DNA of 38,864 bases from positions 1 through 38,864 of the forward strand of contig JAHJUV010000109.1 of assembly GCA_018828825.1 (NCBI GenBank). Direction: 5' to 3'. Shown here piece after piece: positions 9,201-16,097 of the stretch. A program made the position numbers and the translations under genes. A model generated the notes under the pieces. That model was not told where the DNA came from, searched no databases, and worked only from the letters and a program-made list of their open reading frames with translations. Origin of the DNA: Planctomycetota bacterium. Lineage in GTDB: Bacteria; Planctomycetota; Phycisphaerae; Sedimentisphaerales; UBA12454. How positions within the stretch are numbered: position 1 is the first letter of the stretch; the number at the start of each line of letters is the position of its first letter.

Positions 9201-10479
9201 AGACGGCGAACATATCAAAGCGAGAGCGAAACTGTTCGGCTGGGACCCGCACAGAGTACCGATACTTGCAGAAATCGGCGGTATAATCCGCTTTGTCGAT
9301 ATTGTCGAAGGCGAAACAATGCAGATCGAGGAAGAGCGCAAGGGTCTGAAAGGCAAGCCAGTAGTTATCGAGCATAAAGGCGATAAGCACCCACAGGTTA
9401 TTATAGAAGATGAAAGCGGCAAGATACTCGATGTTCATTATCTGCCGGCAAAGGCAAGAATTGAAGTGATTGAAGGCCAGAAGGTTCAGGCCGGCGAGCT
9501 TCTTGCAAGACAGCCTCGCGGTCAGGCGGGAACGCAGGATATTACCGGCGGTTTGCCTCGTGTAACAGAAATTTTCGAGGCACGCAAACCGAAAGAGCCG
9601 GCAGCGATGGCGGAAATCAGCGGCCGTGTTGAACTCAAGAGCGACAAACGCCGCGGAAAAATGACTATTATTATCCGCAGCGAAAAGATGGAAAAAGAGC
9701 ACCACGTTCCTCGCGATAGGCACCTGAATGTTCACACCGGAGACGTTGTAGAGGCCGGCGACCCGCTGACAGACGGACCTCTTGTTCCGCATGATATTCT
9801 GAGAATCAAGGGCGAAGAGGCGCTGCAGAAATATCTGCTTGCCGAGGTCCAGAATGTATATCGTTCGCAGAATGTAGTAATCAACGACAAGCATATCGAG
9901 GTAATCATCTCGCATATGCTGCAGAAAGTAGAGATAGAGACATTAGGCGACAGCAGTTTCCTGCCAGGCGATATCGTGTCGAAACAAAACTTCCGCAAAT
10001 CCAACGAAGAGCTTGCGCAAAGTCTTAAGATTTCCGATGCCGGCGAGACAGACCTTGTAGTCGGGCAGGTTTATACCAAGGCGGAAATCGAAGAAGCCAA
10101 TGAGAAAGTTGGAAAACTCGGCGGCGCTTCGGCTAAGGGCAAAAGACCGCGACCCGCAACGGCCAAAACGCTTCTTATGGGTATAACCAAGGCCTCGCTA
10201 CAGTCTGAGAGCTTTATATCAGCGGCCAGTTTCCAGGAAACGACCAAAGTCTTGACTGAAGCGGCCCTGGGTGGTAGAGTAGATGAACTGCTCGGTTTGA
10301 AGGAAAACGTAATATTGGGACATCTGATTCCCGCAGGTACAGCATTCAAGCCGCATCTTGAAATGAGAGTCAAACATCTTGCCAAGGCACCGTTACCGAA
10401 GCAACTTGCGGAACTTAAGGAAAGCCACGATGTAGAAGAACAGGCCGAAGCCGCTGCAAGGGCAGCTTTGGGACTTTAA
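6211..10479 (+). CDS. rpoC: DNA-directed RNA polymerase subunit beta-prime
   Basis: This is the catalytic beta-prime subunit. The 1422-residue product has the N-terminal zinc ribbon (Cys65, Cys67, Cys80, Cys83), the catalytic NADFDGD motif with Asp455, Asp457 and Asp459 coordinating Mg2+, and the second zinc site (Cys801, Cys875, Cys882, Cys885). The bridge helix and trigger loop region includes [20 protein letters not shown]. The C-terminus [11 protein letters not shown] matches the omega-contact region of the family. AGGAG lies 11 nt before ATG 6211. A moderate insert between the trigger-loop halves (about residues 930-1120) reflects the SBHM-type domain found in many bacteria. It is co-transcribed with rpoB. 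Confidence 0.98.
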   Translation: [1422 protein letters not shown]

Positions 10480-10483
10480 AAAA

Positions 10484-10545
10484 CGTGAAGCGTATTTCGT
10501 TTTCGCTTCACGCTTCACGCTTCACGAAATACGAAATACGAAAGG
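10484..10545. repeat. Dispersed intergenic repeat, copy B (rpoC-rpsL)
   Basis: CGTGAAGCG (10484-10492) is complementary to CGCTTCACG (10504-10512), giving a nine-pair hairpin. It is followed by the 7-nt unit CGCTTCA three times (10504-10524) and then CGAAATA about twice. The element begins a few bases after the rpoC stop and ends at the rpsL ribosome-binding region (GAAAGG). Its 7-nt period means all three frames are read in turn, so conceptual translation gives a characteristic ASRFT/YEIRK peptide that is not a real gene. Confidence 0.75.
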
Positions 10546-10551
10546 TAAATA

Positions 10552-10917
10552 ATGCCGACGATAAACCAATTAGTGAAAAAAGGAAGAGGCAAAAAAGGCA
10601 AAAAGCGTGTATCCGATATATCAGGTATGCCGCAGAAACGTGGAGTATGTCTGATAGTCAGGACACAGACGCCGAAGAAGCCCAACTCTGCTCTTCGAAA
10701 AATTGCACGTGTCAGACTGACCAACGGGAAAGAAGTGACGGCCTATATTCCCGGCATTGACCATAACCTGCAGGAACACAGTACGGTTCTTATCAGGGGC
10801 GGCAGGGTCAGGGATTTGCCGGGCGTAAGGTATCATATTGTCCGCGGCACACTCGATACGTCAGGTGTTGCAGGCCGTAAGCGCAGCAGAAGCAAATACG
10901 GCGCCAAAAAAACATAA
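10552..10917 (+). CDS. rpsL: 30S ribosomal protein S12
   Basis: S12 is the decoding-centre protein at the subunit interface. The 121-residue product starts MPTINQLVKKGRGKKG and keeps the streptomycin-sensitive motif TPKKPNSALRK with both lysines. It also keeps DLPGVRYH, where the Asp is commonly beta-methylthiolated. It ends RKRSRSKYGAKK, a few residues shorter than E. coli. The start ATG is preceded by GAAAGG supplied by the end of repeat copy B. It opens the S12-S7 pair, followed by rpsG after another repeat copy. Confidence 0.97.
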   Translation: MPTINQLVKKGRGKKGKKRVSDISGMPQKRGVCLIVRTQTPKKPNSALRKIARVRLTNGKEVTAYIPGIDHNLQEHSTVLIRGGRVRDLPGVRYHIVRGTLDTSGVAGRKRSRSKYGAKKT

Positions 10918-10923
10918 ACCGTT

Positions 10924-10995
10924 AAGCGTGAAGCGTATCTCGTGAAGCGTATTTTGTTCTCGCTTCTCGCTTCACGAAATACGAAATACGAAAGG
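10924..10995. repeat. Dispersed intergenic repeat, copy C (rpsL-rpsG)
   Basis: This is a third copy of the heptamer-periodic repeat: gcgtgaagcgtatctcgtgaag, then cgcttctcgcttcacg, then two CGAAATA-type units, ending in GAAAGGG. It fills almost the whole 84-nt rpsL-rpsG spacer and provides the rpsG ribosome-binding site. An upstream ATG at 10942 lies inside the repeat and is in frame with rpsG, adding 20 spurious residues. Confidence 0.72.
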
Positions 10996-11001
10996 GTAAA
11001 A

Positions 11002-11475
11002 ATGGCAAAAAAGTTTACAGCTTCTGTAAAACAGTTAAAACCGGATGCGAGATACAGCAGCAAGCTGGTTCAGAAGTTCATTAACTCGATGATGTGGCAG
11101 GGCAAGAAATCCGTCGCTACCAAGATTTTTTACGATGCGATGGATATAGTCGCTAAAAGAGTCAAAGAGGTTGCCCCGCTCGAGGTTTTTGAAACTGCTA
11201 TAAACAATATAAAACCGCATCTTGAAGTCCGCTCGAAGCGTGTCGGCGGTGCAAGCTACCAGGTTCCTATGCCTGTTAACCCGAGACGTCAGCAGTCCCT
11301 GGCATTCAGATGGATACTGGCATCTTCACGAGGCAAAAAAGGAAAGGCTATGTGTGAAAGACTTGCCTCGGAAGTTATCGACGCATACAACAAACAAGGC
11401 GGCGCAATGACTACACGCGAGAATATCCATAAGATGGCAGAAGCCAATAAGGCTTTCGCTCACTTCGCCTGGTAA
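11002..11475 (+). CDS. rpsG: 30S ribosomal protein S7
   Basis: S7 nucleates assembly of the 30S head and contacts E-site tRNA and mRNA. The 157-residue product starts MAKKFTASVKQLKPDARY and contains the family blocks KFINSMMWQGKKSVA, VGGASYQVPMPVNPRRQQSLAFRW and ENIHKMAEANKAFAHFAW. Length matches the family. ATG 11002 with GAAAGGG upstream is chosen over the in-frame ATG at 10942, which lies in a repeat. A strong intrinsic terminator begins 15 nt after the stop, so this gene ends the rplA-rpsG transcription unit or is partly read through into fusA. Confidence 0.97.
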   Translation: MAKKFTASVKQLKPDARYSSKLVQKFINSMMWQGKKSVATKIFYDAMDIVAKRVKEVAPLEVFETAINNIKPHLEVRSKRVGGASYQVPMPVNPRRQQSLAFRWILASSRGKKGKAMCERLASEVIDAYNKQGGAMTTRENIHKMAEANKAFAHFAW

Positions 11476-11489
11476 TAACAAGAATAATA

Positions 11490-11535
11490 ATGCCCCCGTG
11501 CTTTCTTGCGAAAGCAAGAACGGGGGCATTTTTTT
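11490..11535 (+). terminator. Intrinsic terminator after rpsG
   Basis: ATGCCCCCGT (11490-11499) pairs perfectly with ACGGGGGCAT (11520-11529), and CTTTCTTGC/GCAAG-type inner pairing closes the loop. A run of seven T follows (11529-11535). This is a textbook Rho-independent terminator. It separates rpsG from fusA, which usually share one str operon, and leaves fusA needing either read-through or its own promoter in the 50 bp that follow. Confidence 0.92.
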
Positions 11536-11585
11536 CGTTCAGAAAATTTTTAGACCGGATTTTACAGAGAAAATAAGATTTATAT

Positions 11586-13667
11586 ATGCCCGAATCATTA
11601 AAAAAAGTTCGCAATATCGGAATAATGGCTCACATTGACGCCGGCAAGACCACGCTGACCGAGCGCGTTCTCTTTTATACCGGCAAGACATACAAAATGG
11701 GCGAGGTGCACGACGGCACGGCCGTTATGGATTATATGGCCGAAGAACAGGAGCGAGGCATAACAATAACCTCGGCGGCCACCACCTGTCCGTGGAAAGA
11801 ATGGGTTTTTAATCTTATCGATACGCCCGGCCACGTCGATTTCACCGCAGAAGTCGAACGTTCGCTTCGCGTTCTCGACGGCGCTATCGCCGTGTTCGAC
11901 GCTTCCGAAGGCGTGCAGGCACAGAGCGAAACAGTCTGGCGGCAGGGGCAAAAATATAATCTGCCCGCAATCTGCTTTATTAACAAAATGGACAAAACAG
12001 GCGCAGACTTCGAGATGTCTGTCGAGAGCATTAAAGAAAAACTCATCGCACATCCGGTCTGTCTTCAGATTCCTATCGGGGCCGATACAACTTTCGAGGG
12101 ACTTATCGACCTTGTTGAAATGAAAGCGGTTTATTACAAATCGCAGGAGCTTGGCGCAGCCTTCGAGGAACGCCAAATTCCCGGCGATTTAAAAGAACAG
12201 GCTGAAAAAGGCCGGCACGATATGCTCGAGATACTTGCTGAATTCGACGAAGAACTTATGGACAAATATGTGCATAACGAACCCGTCGATTCGGAGTTAA
12301 TACATAGAGCCGCAAGAAAAGGCACACTTGCCGGAAAGGTTAATCCCGTTTTTCTCGGTTCTGCCCTGAAATATATCGGCGTGCAAAGACTTCTTGACGG
12401 TGTCGGCAAATATTTTCCATCGCCTCTTGACAGGCCTGATGTCATCGGCCACAAGCCGGGCGATACCGAGCACAAAATAAACCTTAAATGCGACCGGCAC
12501 AAAAGTTTTGCGGCTCTGGCTTTCAAAATAATAAATGACAAGCACGGCGACCTCTATTTTCTGAGGGTTTATCAGGGGACGCTCAAAAGCGGTACAAGGG
12601 TTCTTAATGCGAATCGCGGCTGCAAAGAAAATATTACCCGTCTGTTTAAAATGCACGCCGGCAGCAGAGAAATCGTAGATTCCGTCCGCGCCGGCGATAT
12701 TGTGGCCTGCATCGGTCTTCGGGATACGATTACCGGCGATACGGTCTGCGATACCAAGAGTCCGATAATTCTTGAGAATATAGATTTTCCTGAAGCGGTG
12801 ATTAGTATGTCAATAGAGCCTAACAGCGCCGCAGACAGGGAAAAACTGGCCGGCGGCCTGGCAGTGCTTAGAAAGGAAGACCCGACTTTCCAGACAAAAT
12901 ATGACGCCGAAACCGGACAAACCATTATTAGCGGAATGGGAGAATTGCACCTGGAAGTATTGCAGCATCGGCTCATAAGGGATATGAAAATCAATGTCAA
13001 GGTCGGCAAACCAAAAGTGGCCTATAGAGAAGCCATTACGAAAAAAGTCGAGCAGCGTGGCAAATTTGTTCGTCAGACCGGCGGACATGGTCAATATGGC
13101 GATGTAGTTATTACCATGGAACCTCTGTTGGACGAGACCGGCAATTATCAAAAGCACGTAGAATTCGTGAACAAAATCATCGGCGGCTCGATTCCGAGAG
13201 AATATATTCCGGCCATCGAAAACGGCGTAAAAGAGGCCTGCACAAGCGGTGAGTTGGCGGGCTATACTGTTGTTGGCGCTAAGGTTACGTTAATAGACGG
13301 TTCTTTCCATACAGTCGATTCTTCCGAGCTTGCTTTCGAACAGGCGGCTGTGATTGCCGTTCGTGAGGCCATAAGAAAGGCGGGAAGCGTTCTGCTGGAG
13401 CCGATTATGAAACTGGAGGTTGTTATACCAGATTCCGATTACGGGCCGGTTCAGGGCAATATTATAAGCAAGCGGGGAATGATAACCGATTCGCGTATTC
13501 ATGGGAAAATGAGGACTATTGACGCAAAAGTTCCGCTGGCTGAAATGTTCGGCTATTCGAGCGAATTGAGGGGCATAACCAGCGGACGGGGCAACTTCGT
13601 AATGGAGCCCTTGACATACGAAAAAGTGCCCGAACAAATTTCAGAAAAAATATTGGCAGGCTATTGA
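11586..13667 (+). CDS. fusA: Elongation factor G (str-operon copy)
   Basis: This is a translational GTPase that drives tRNA-mRNA translocation or, in some duplicated lineages, ribosome recycling. The 693-residue product has the P-loop AHIDAGKT (residues 15-22), switch I RGITITSAATT, DTPGHVDF with the catalytic His, and NKMD. Domains II-V follow with GMGELHLEV, RQTGGHGQYGD and GRGNFVMEPL. It lacks the short G-domain insertion of E. coli EF-G after TTAFW. Planctomycetes often carry specialised spdEFG paralogues; whether this is canonical or spdEFG type needs a tree. No clear Shine-Dalgarno sequence precedes ATG 11586. tuf is not adjacent. Confidence 0.95.
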   Translation: MPESLKKVRNIGIMAHIDAGKTTLTERVLFYTGKTYKMGEVHDGTAVMDYMAEEQERGITITSAATTCPWKEWVFNLIDTPGHVDFTAEVERSLRVLDGAIAVFDASEGVQAQSETVWRQGQKYNLPAICFINKMDKTGADFEMSVESIKEKLIAHPVCLQIPIGADTTFEGLIDLVEMKAVYYKSQELGAAFEERQIPGDLKEQAEKGRHDMLEILAEFDEELMDKYVHNEPVDSELIHRAARKGTLAGKVNPVFLGSALKYIGVQRLLDGVGKYFPSPLDRPDVIGHKPGDTEHKINLKCDRHKSFAALAFKIINDKHGDLYFLRVYQGTLKSGTRVLNANRGCKENITRLFKMHAGSREIVDSVRAGDIVACIGLRDTITGDTVCDTKSPIILENIDFPEAVISMSIEPNSAADREKLAGGLAVLRKEDPTFQTKYDAETGQTIISGMGELHLEVLQHRLIRDMKINVKVGKPKVAYREAITKKVEQRGKFVRQTGGHGQYGDVVITMEPLLDETGNYQKHVEFVNKIIGGSIPREYIPAIENGVKEACTSGELAGYTVVGAKVTLIDGSFHTVDSSELAFEQAAVIAVREAIRKAGSVLLEPIMKLEVVIPDSDYGPVQGNIISKRGMITDSRIHGKMRTIDAKVPLAEMFGYSSELRGITSGRGNFVMEPLTYEKVPEQISEKILAGY

Positions 13668-14086
13668 CCTGATTAAATATATCTGGTATAAACCTTAATT
13701 CCGCAGCCGTAGCGAGCCCCTTCTGCTTCTTGTCGGCCCCCGCGTTTCACGCGAAGCGGGGCGGCGGGCGGAGCAAGAGAGGGGGCGTTTCGAGTTGGGC
13801 TGATAAACATATCAGAAGTGAACTACTGACGATTGAACGGCTATATAGCAGTTTAGTCGCAAAAATAGCAGACGACATTATTTGTCTTCTTTTTAGGTAT
13901 TTTTGGCTGAAAAGTGTATTTTTTGGGAAAAATGTGCATTTTCAGTCCGAAATTTCGGGATTATTGTTGATTTTTAGATTTTTTAAGATTATCCTCCTAC
14001 GTTTTCGCCTCTGGTGTGGTCAGCGGCGTTAAGTTTTGCAGTGATTGTGAGTTAAAGTGCTTTTAGCTTTTCTTTAGAGAGCTGAT
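13668..14086 (+). promoter_or_regulatory. Long non-coding leader before the S10 block
   Basis: This is a 419-bp stretch without a credible gene. A GC-rich complex structure spans 13716-13786: CCCC-CGCG-TTTCA-CGCG-AAGC-GGGG forms the inner hairpin (13738-13761), and an outer imperfect stem joins GCCCC..TCT..CTTG to CAAGAGAGGGGGC. An AT-rich hairpin at 13907-13945 pairs CTGAAAA with TTTTCAG and TTTTT with AAAAA, and a palindrome CCGAAATTTCGG follows at 13947-13958. A weak promoter-like pair, TTGATT and TATCCT with 17-nt spacing, lies about 100 bp before rpsJ. This is the position of the S10 leader that L4 regulates in E. coli, but no match to that structure was recognised. Confidence 0.4.
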
Positions 14087-14401
14087 ATGGCAGTTGAAAC
14101 AGAAAGAATTCGAATAAGAATGGAAGCGTATGACCCGCGGGCTCTCGATACGTCTGCTCGTGAAATAGTTGAGCAGGCTCGCAGGACAAACGCAAGGGTT
14201 AGCGGTCCGATTCCGCTTCCGACACGGATAGAAAGATATACCGTTTTGAGAAGTCCGCACGTCGATAAGAAAAGCCGGGACCAGTTTGAGATGCGCACAC
14301 ATAAGCGGCTGATTGACATTTACGAGGCCAACGCAAGGACAGTAGAAGCTTTGAATCGTCTTGTTGTACCGGCCGGTGTGTTCGTGAAGATAAAGGCATA
14401 A
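14087..14401 (+). CDS. rpsJ: 30S ribosomal protein S10
   Basis: S10 is a 30S head protein and NusB partner in transcription antitermination. The 104-residue product has the family signature RIRIRMEAYDPRALD, the long loop with GPIPLPTRIERYTVLRSPHVDKKSRDQFEMRTHKRL and the C-terminal strand VPAGVFVKIKA. It is the first gene of the S10 block and follows the 419-bp leader. An AT-rich hairpin with a U-tract occurs only 11 nt after the stop codon. Confidence 0.96.
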   Translation: MAVETERIRIRMEAYDPRALDTSAREIVEQARRTNARVSGPIPLPTRIERYTVLRSPHVDKKSRDQFEMRTHKRLIDIYEANARTVEALNRLVVPAGVFVKIKA

Positions 14402-14412
14402 ATAAATAATAT

Positions 14413-14453
14413 AAAAACGTAAAATGCAGAGTGTGTTTTACGTTTTTCTTTTT
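14413..14453 (+). terminator. AT-rich hairpin with U-tract between rpsJ and rplC
   Basis: AAAAACGTAAAA (14413-14424) is perfectly complementary to TTTTACGTTTTT (14436-14447), with an 11-nt loop and a T-rich tail CTTTTT. The form is terminator-like but has only two G-C pairs in the stem. Because it lies inside the S10 block, it would act as a weak terminator or attenuator lowering expression downstream of rpsJ, or simply as a processing site. It also matches the symmetric form expected of a weak bidirectional terminator. Confidence 0.45.
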
Positions 14454-14482
14454 AGACAGCGGCAAAGAGGTTTGGAAAAACT

Positions 14483-15127
14483 ATGATGCTTGTTGGTAAA
14501 AAAATTGGAATAACGCAGGTATATGACGATGCCGGCAAAATACTGCCTGCAACGGTAATACTGGCAGGACCTTGTACGGTTATGCAGGTAAAGACCGCAG
14601 AGACAGACGGCTATAATGCCGTGCAGATTGGCTTTGATGACGTTAAGGCCAGTAGGATTATAAAATCTGCGGAAGGGCACGCGAAAAAGGCCAATGCCGC
14701 TCCGAAAAAATTCGTTAGAGAGTTAAGGCTCGGCCAGACAGAATCGCCATATAAGATTGGCGATGTTGTAACGGTCGAGGCGTTCTCAGAGGTGAAATTT
14801 GTCGATATTACCGGCACAAGCAAGGGCAAAGGATTTGCCGGCGGTATGAAGCGGCATGGATTCGGCGGTTTCCCGGCAAGCCACGGCACCGAAAGAAAAC
14901 ATCGTGCTCCCGGTTCTATCGGCGGTCACACAGCCAACAGAGGCTGGGGCGGAAAGCCTGCAAAGGGCAAACGAATGGCAGGACATATGGGGAACGTTAA
15001 AATAACGGGCAAAAATCACGCACTTATAAGCGTTGACGTTGAGAAAAATTTAATCGTTGTCAAAGGTTCCGTACCGGGACCGGCCGGCGGATATGTGATA
15101 GTAAAACAAAGCAAGGGAAAGAAATAA
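14483..15127 (+). CDS. rplC: 50S ribosomal protein L3
   Basis: L3 is an early-assembly protein reaching towards the peptidyl transferase centre. The 214-residue product begins MMLVGKKIGITQVYDDAGK; the second ATG at 14486 is an equally good start. Family blocks are present: KGKGFAGGMKRHGFGG, HRAPGSIGG and the loop MAGHMGNVKIT. The position of the methylated Gln in E. coli (MAGQMG) is His here, a change also seen in other bacteria. RplD follows after 17 nt. Confidence 0.96.
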   Translation: MMLVGKKIGITQVYDDAGKILPATVILAGPCTVMQVKTAETDGYNAVQIGFDDVKASRIIKSAEGHAKKANAAPKKFVRELRLGQTESPYKIGDVVTVEAFSEVKFVDITGTSKGKGFAGGMKRHGFGGFPASHGTERKHRAPGSIGGHTANRGWGGKPAKGKRMAGHMGNVKITGKNHALISVDVEKNLIVVKGSVPGPAGGYVIVKQSKGKK

Positions 15128-15144
15128 ATTTTTAAGTTATATAT

Positions 15145-15777
15145 ATGATTAACGTACCAGTACATAACGGAAAAGGCGAGGAGGTTGAAAGCCTGAAAGT
15201 TGATGAGGCGATTTTCGGCGGGCGCATCAGGTATGCCCTGCTTAAACAGGCAATTGTGATGTATCACGCCAATAAGCGAATCGGGACCGCAGCGACGAAG
15301 AGCAGAGCTATGGTTAAAGGCTCGACGAGAAAGATTTATCGCCAAAAAGGCACCGGTAACGCCCGTGCAGGCGCTGTCAGAACCGGCGTTCGCAGAGGCG
15401 GCGGTGTGATATTTGCCAAGGTTGCCAGAGACTTCGGGAAAGATATGCCGAGGAAGCAGAGGCAACTGGCAAGAGATTCTGCAATACTTGCCAAGCTTCA
15501 GGTTGGCAATATTGTTGTTATCGATGAGCTGAAGTTCGAGGGGCCGAAGACAAAAGATTTTGTGAAGGTATTAGGAAATCTGAAAATCGACAGGAGCTGC
15601 CTGGTAACAGTCGGTCAGCCTGACGAGAATATTTATAAATCGGCAAGAAACGTCCCCGGCGTCGCAGTGATAAAGGTAGCGGACCTTAACGCAGGCGATA
15701 TATGCAACAGGCAGAAGATGCTGTTTACAAAAGAAGCGTTTATGGCGCTGATTGAAAAAGGCAAGAAAAGCAACTAA
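15145..15777 (+). CDS. rplD: 50S ribosomal protein L4
   Basis: L4 lines the peptide exit tunnel with L22 and in E. coli represses the S10 operon. The 210-residue product has the tunnel-loop sequence around RKIYRQKGTGNARAGAVR (residues 62-79), then GGGVIFAKVARDFGKDMPRK and the C-terminal Rossmann-like domain ending VAVIKVADLNAGDICNR. Length is normal. It lies between rplC and rplW. Regulation of the block by L4 is possible in principle, but no specific target site was identified here. Confidence 0.96.
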   Translation: MINVPVHNGKGEEVESLKVDEAIFGGRIRYALLKQAIVMYHANKRIGTAATKSRAMVKGSTRKIYRQKGTGNARAGAVRTGVRRGGGVIFAKVARDFGKDMPRKQRQLARDSAILAKLQVGNIVVIDELKFEGPKTKDFVKVLGNLKIDRSCLVTVGQPDENIYKSARNVPGVAVIKVADLNAGDICNRQKMLFTKEAFMALIEKGKKSN

Positions 15778-15798
15778 TGCTTTTAACGGATAGGTAAA

Positions 15799-16077
15799 AT
15801 GGACGACCATGAAATAGTAGTAAGACCGATTATAACCGAGCAGAGTACGCATTTTGCGAATGTCAAGAATGCATACTCTTTCGAGGTTAATTCCAAGGCC
15901 AACAAGGCGCAGGTAAAACAGGCCATAGAACGGTTATACGAAGTTAAAGTAAAAGATGTCCGTACAGCCAACTACAAAGGCAAGACTCGGCGCAAAGGCA
16001 GATTTATAGGCCGCAAGTCCGATTGGAAAAAAGCAGTTGTTGTGCTGGACGAGCAATATCATATAGATTTATTCTGA
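15799..16077 (+). CDS. rplW: 50S ribosomal protein L23
   Basis: L23 sits at the tunnel exit and docks trigger factor and SRP. The 92-residue product has the family blocks RPIITEQSTHFAN, YSFEVNSKANKAQVKQAIERLYEVKV and the basic loop ending RKGRFIGRKSDWKKAVV. The spacing of 21 nt after rplD and 20 nt before rplB suits a single transcript. Start ATG 15799 is preceded by GATAGG. Confidence 0.95.
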   Translation: MDDHEIVVRPIITEQSTHFANVKNAYSFEVNSKANKAQVKQAIERLYEVKVKDVRTANYKGKTRRKGRFIGRKSDWKKAVVVLDEQYHIDLF

Positions 16078-16097
16078 TGAAGTCAGGCGGATAAATT

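Noticed and set aside
10484..10545. Tandem heptamers considered as CRISPR-like array
   Set aside because: Units are 7 nt and contiguous, there are no spacers and no cas genes. It is a short periodic repeat, not CRISPR.
13730..14032. Plus-strand 100-codon ORF between fusA and rpsJ
   Set aside because: It starts inside a GC-rich hairpin, its composition changes from Arg/Gly-rich to Phe/Leu-rich at random, no ribosome-binding site is seen, and it resembles no family.
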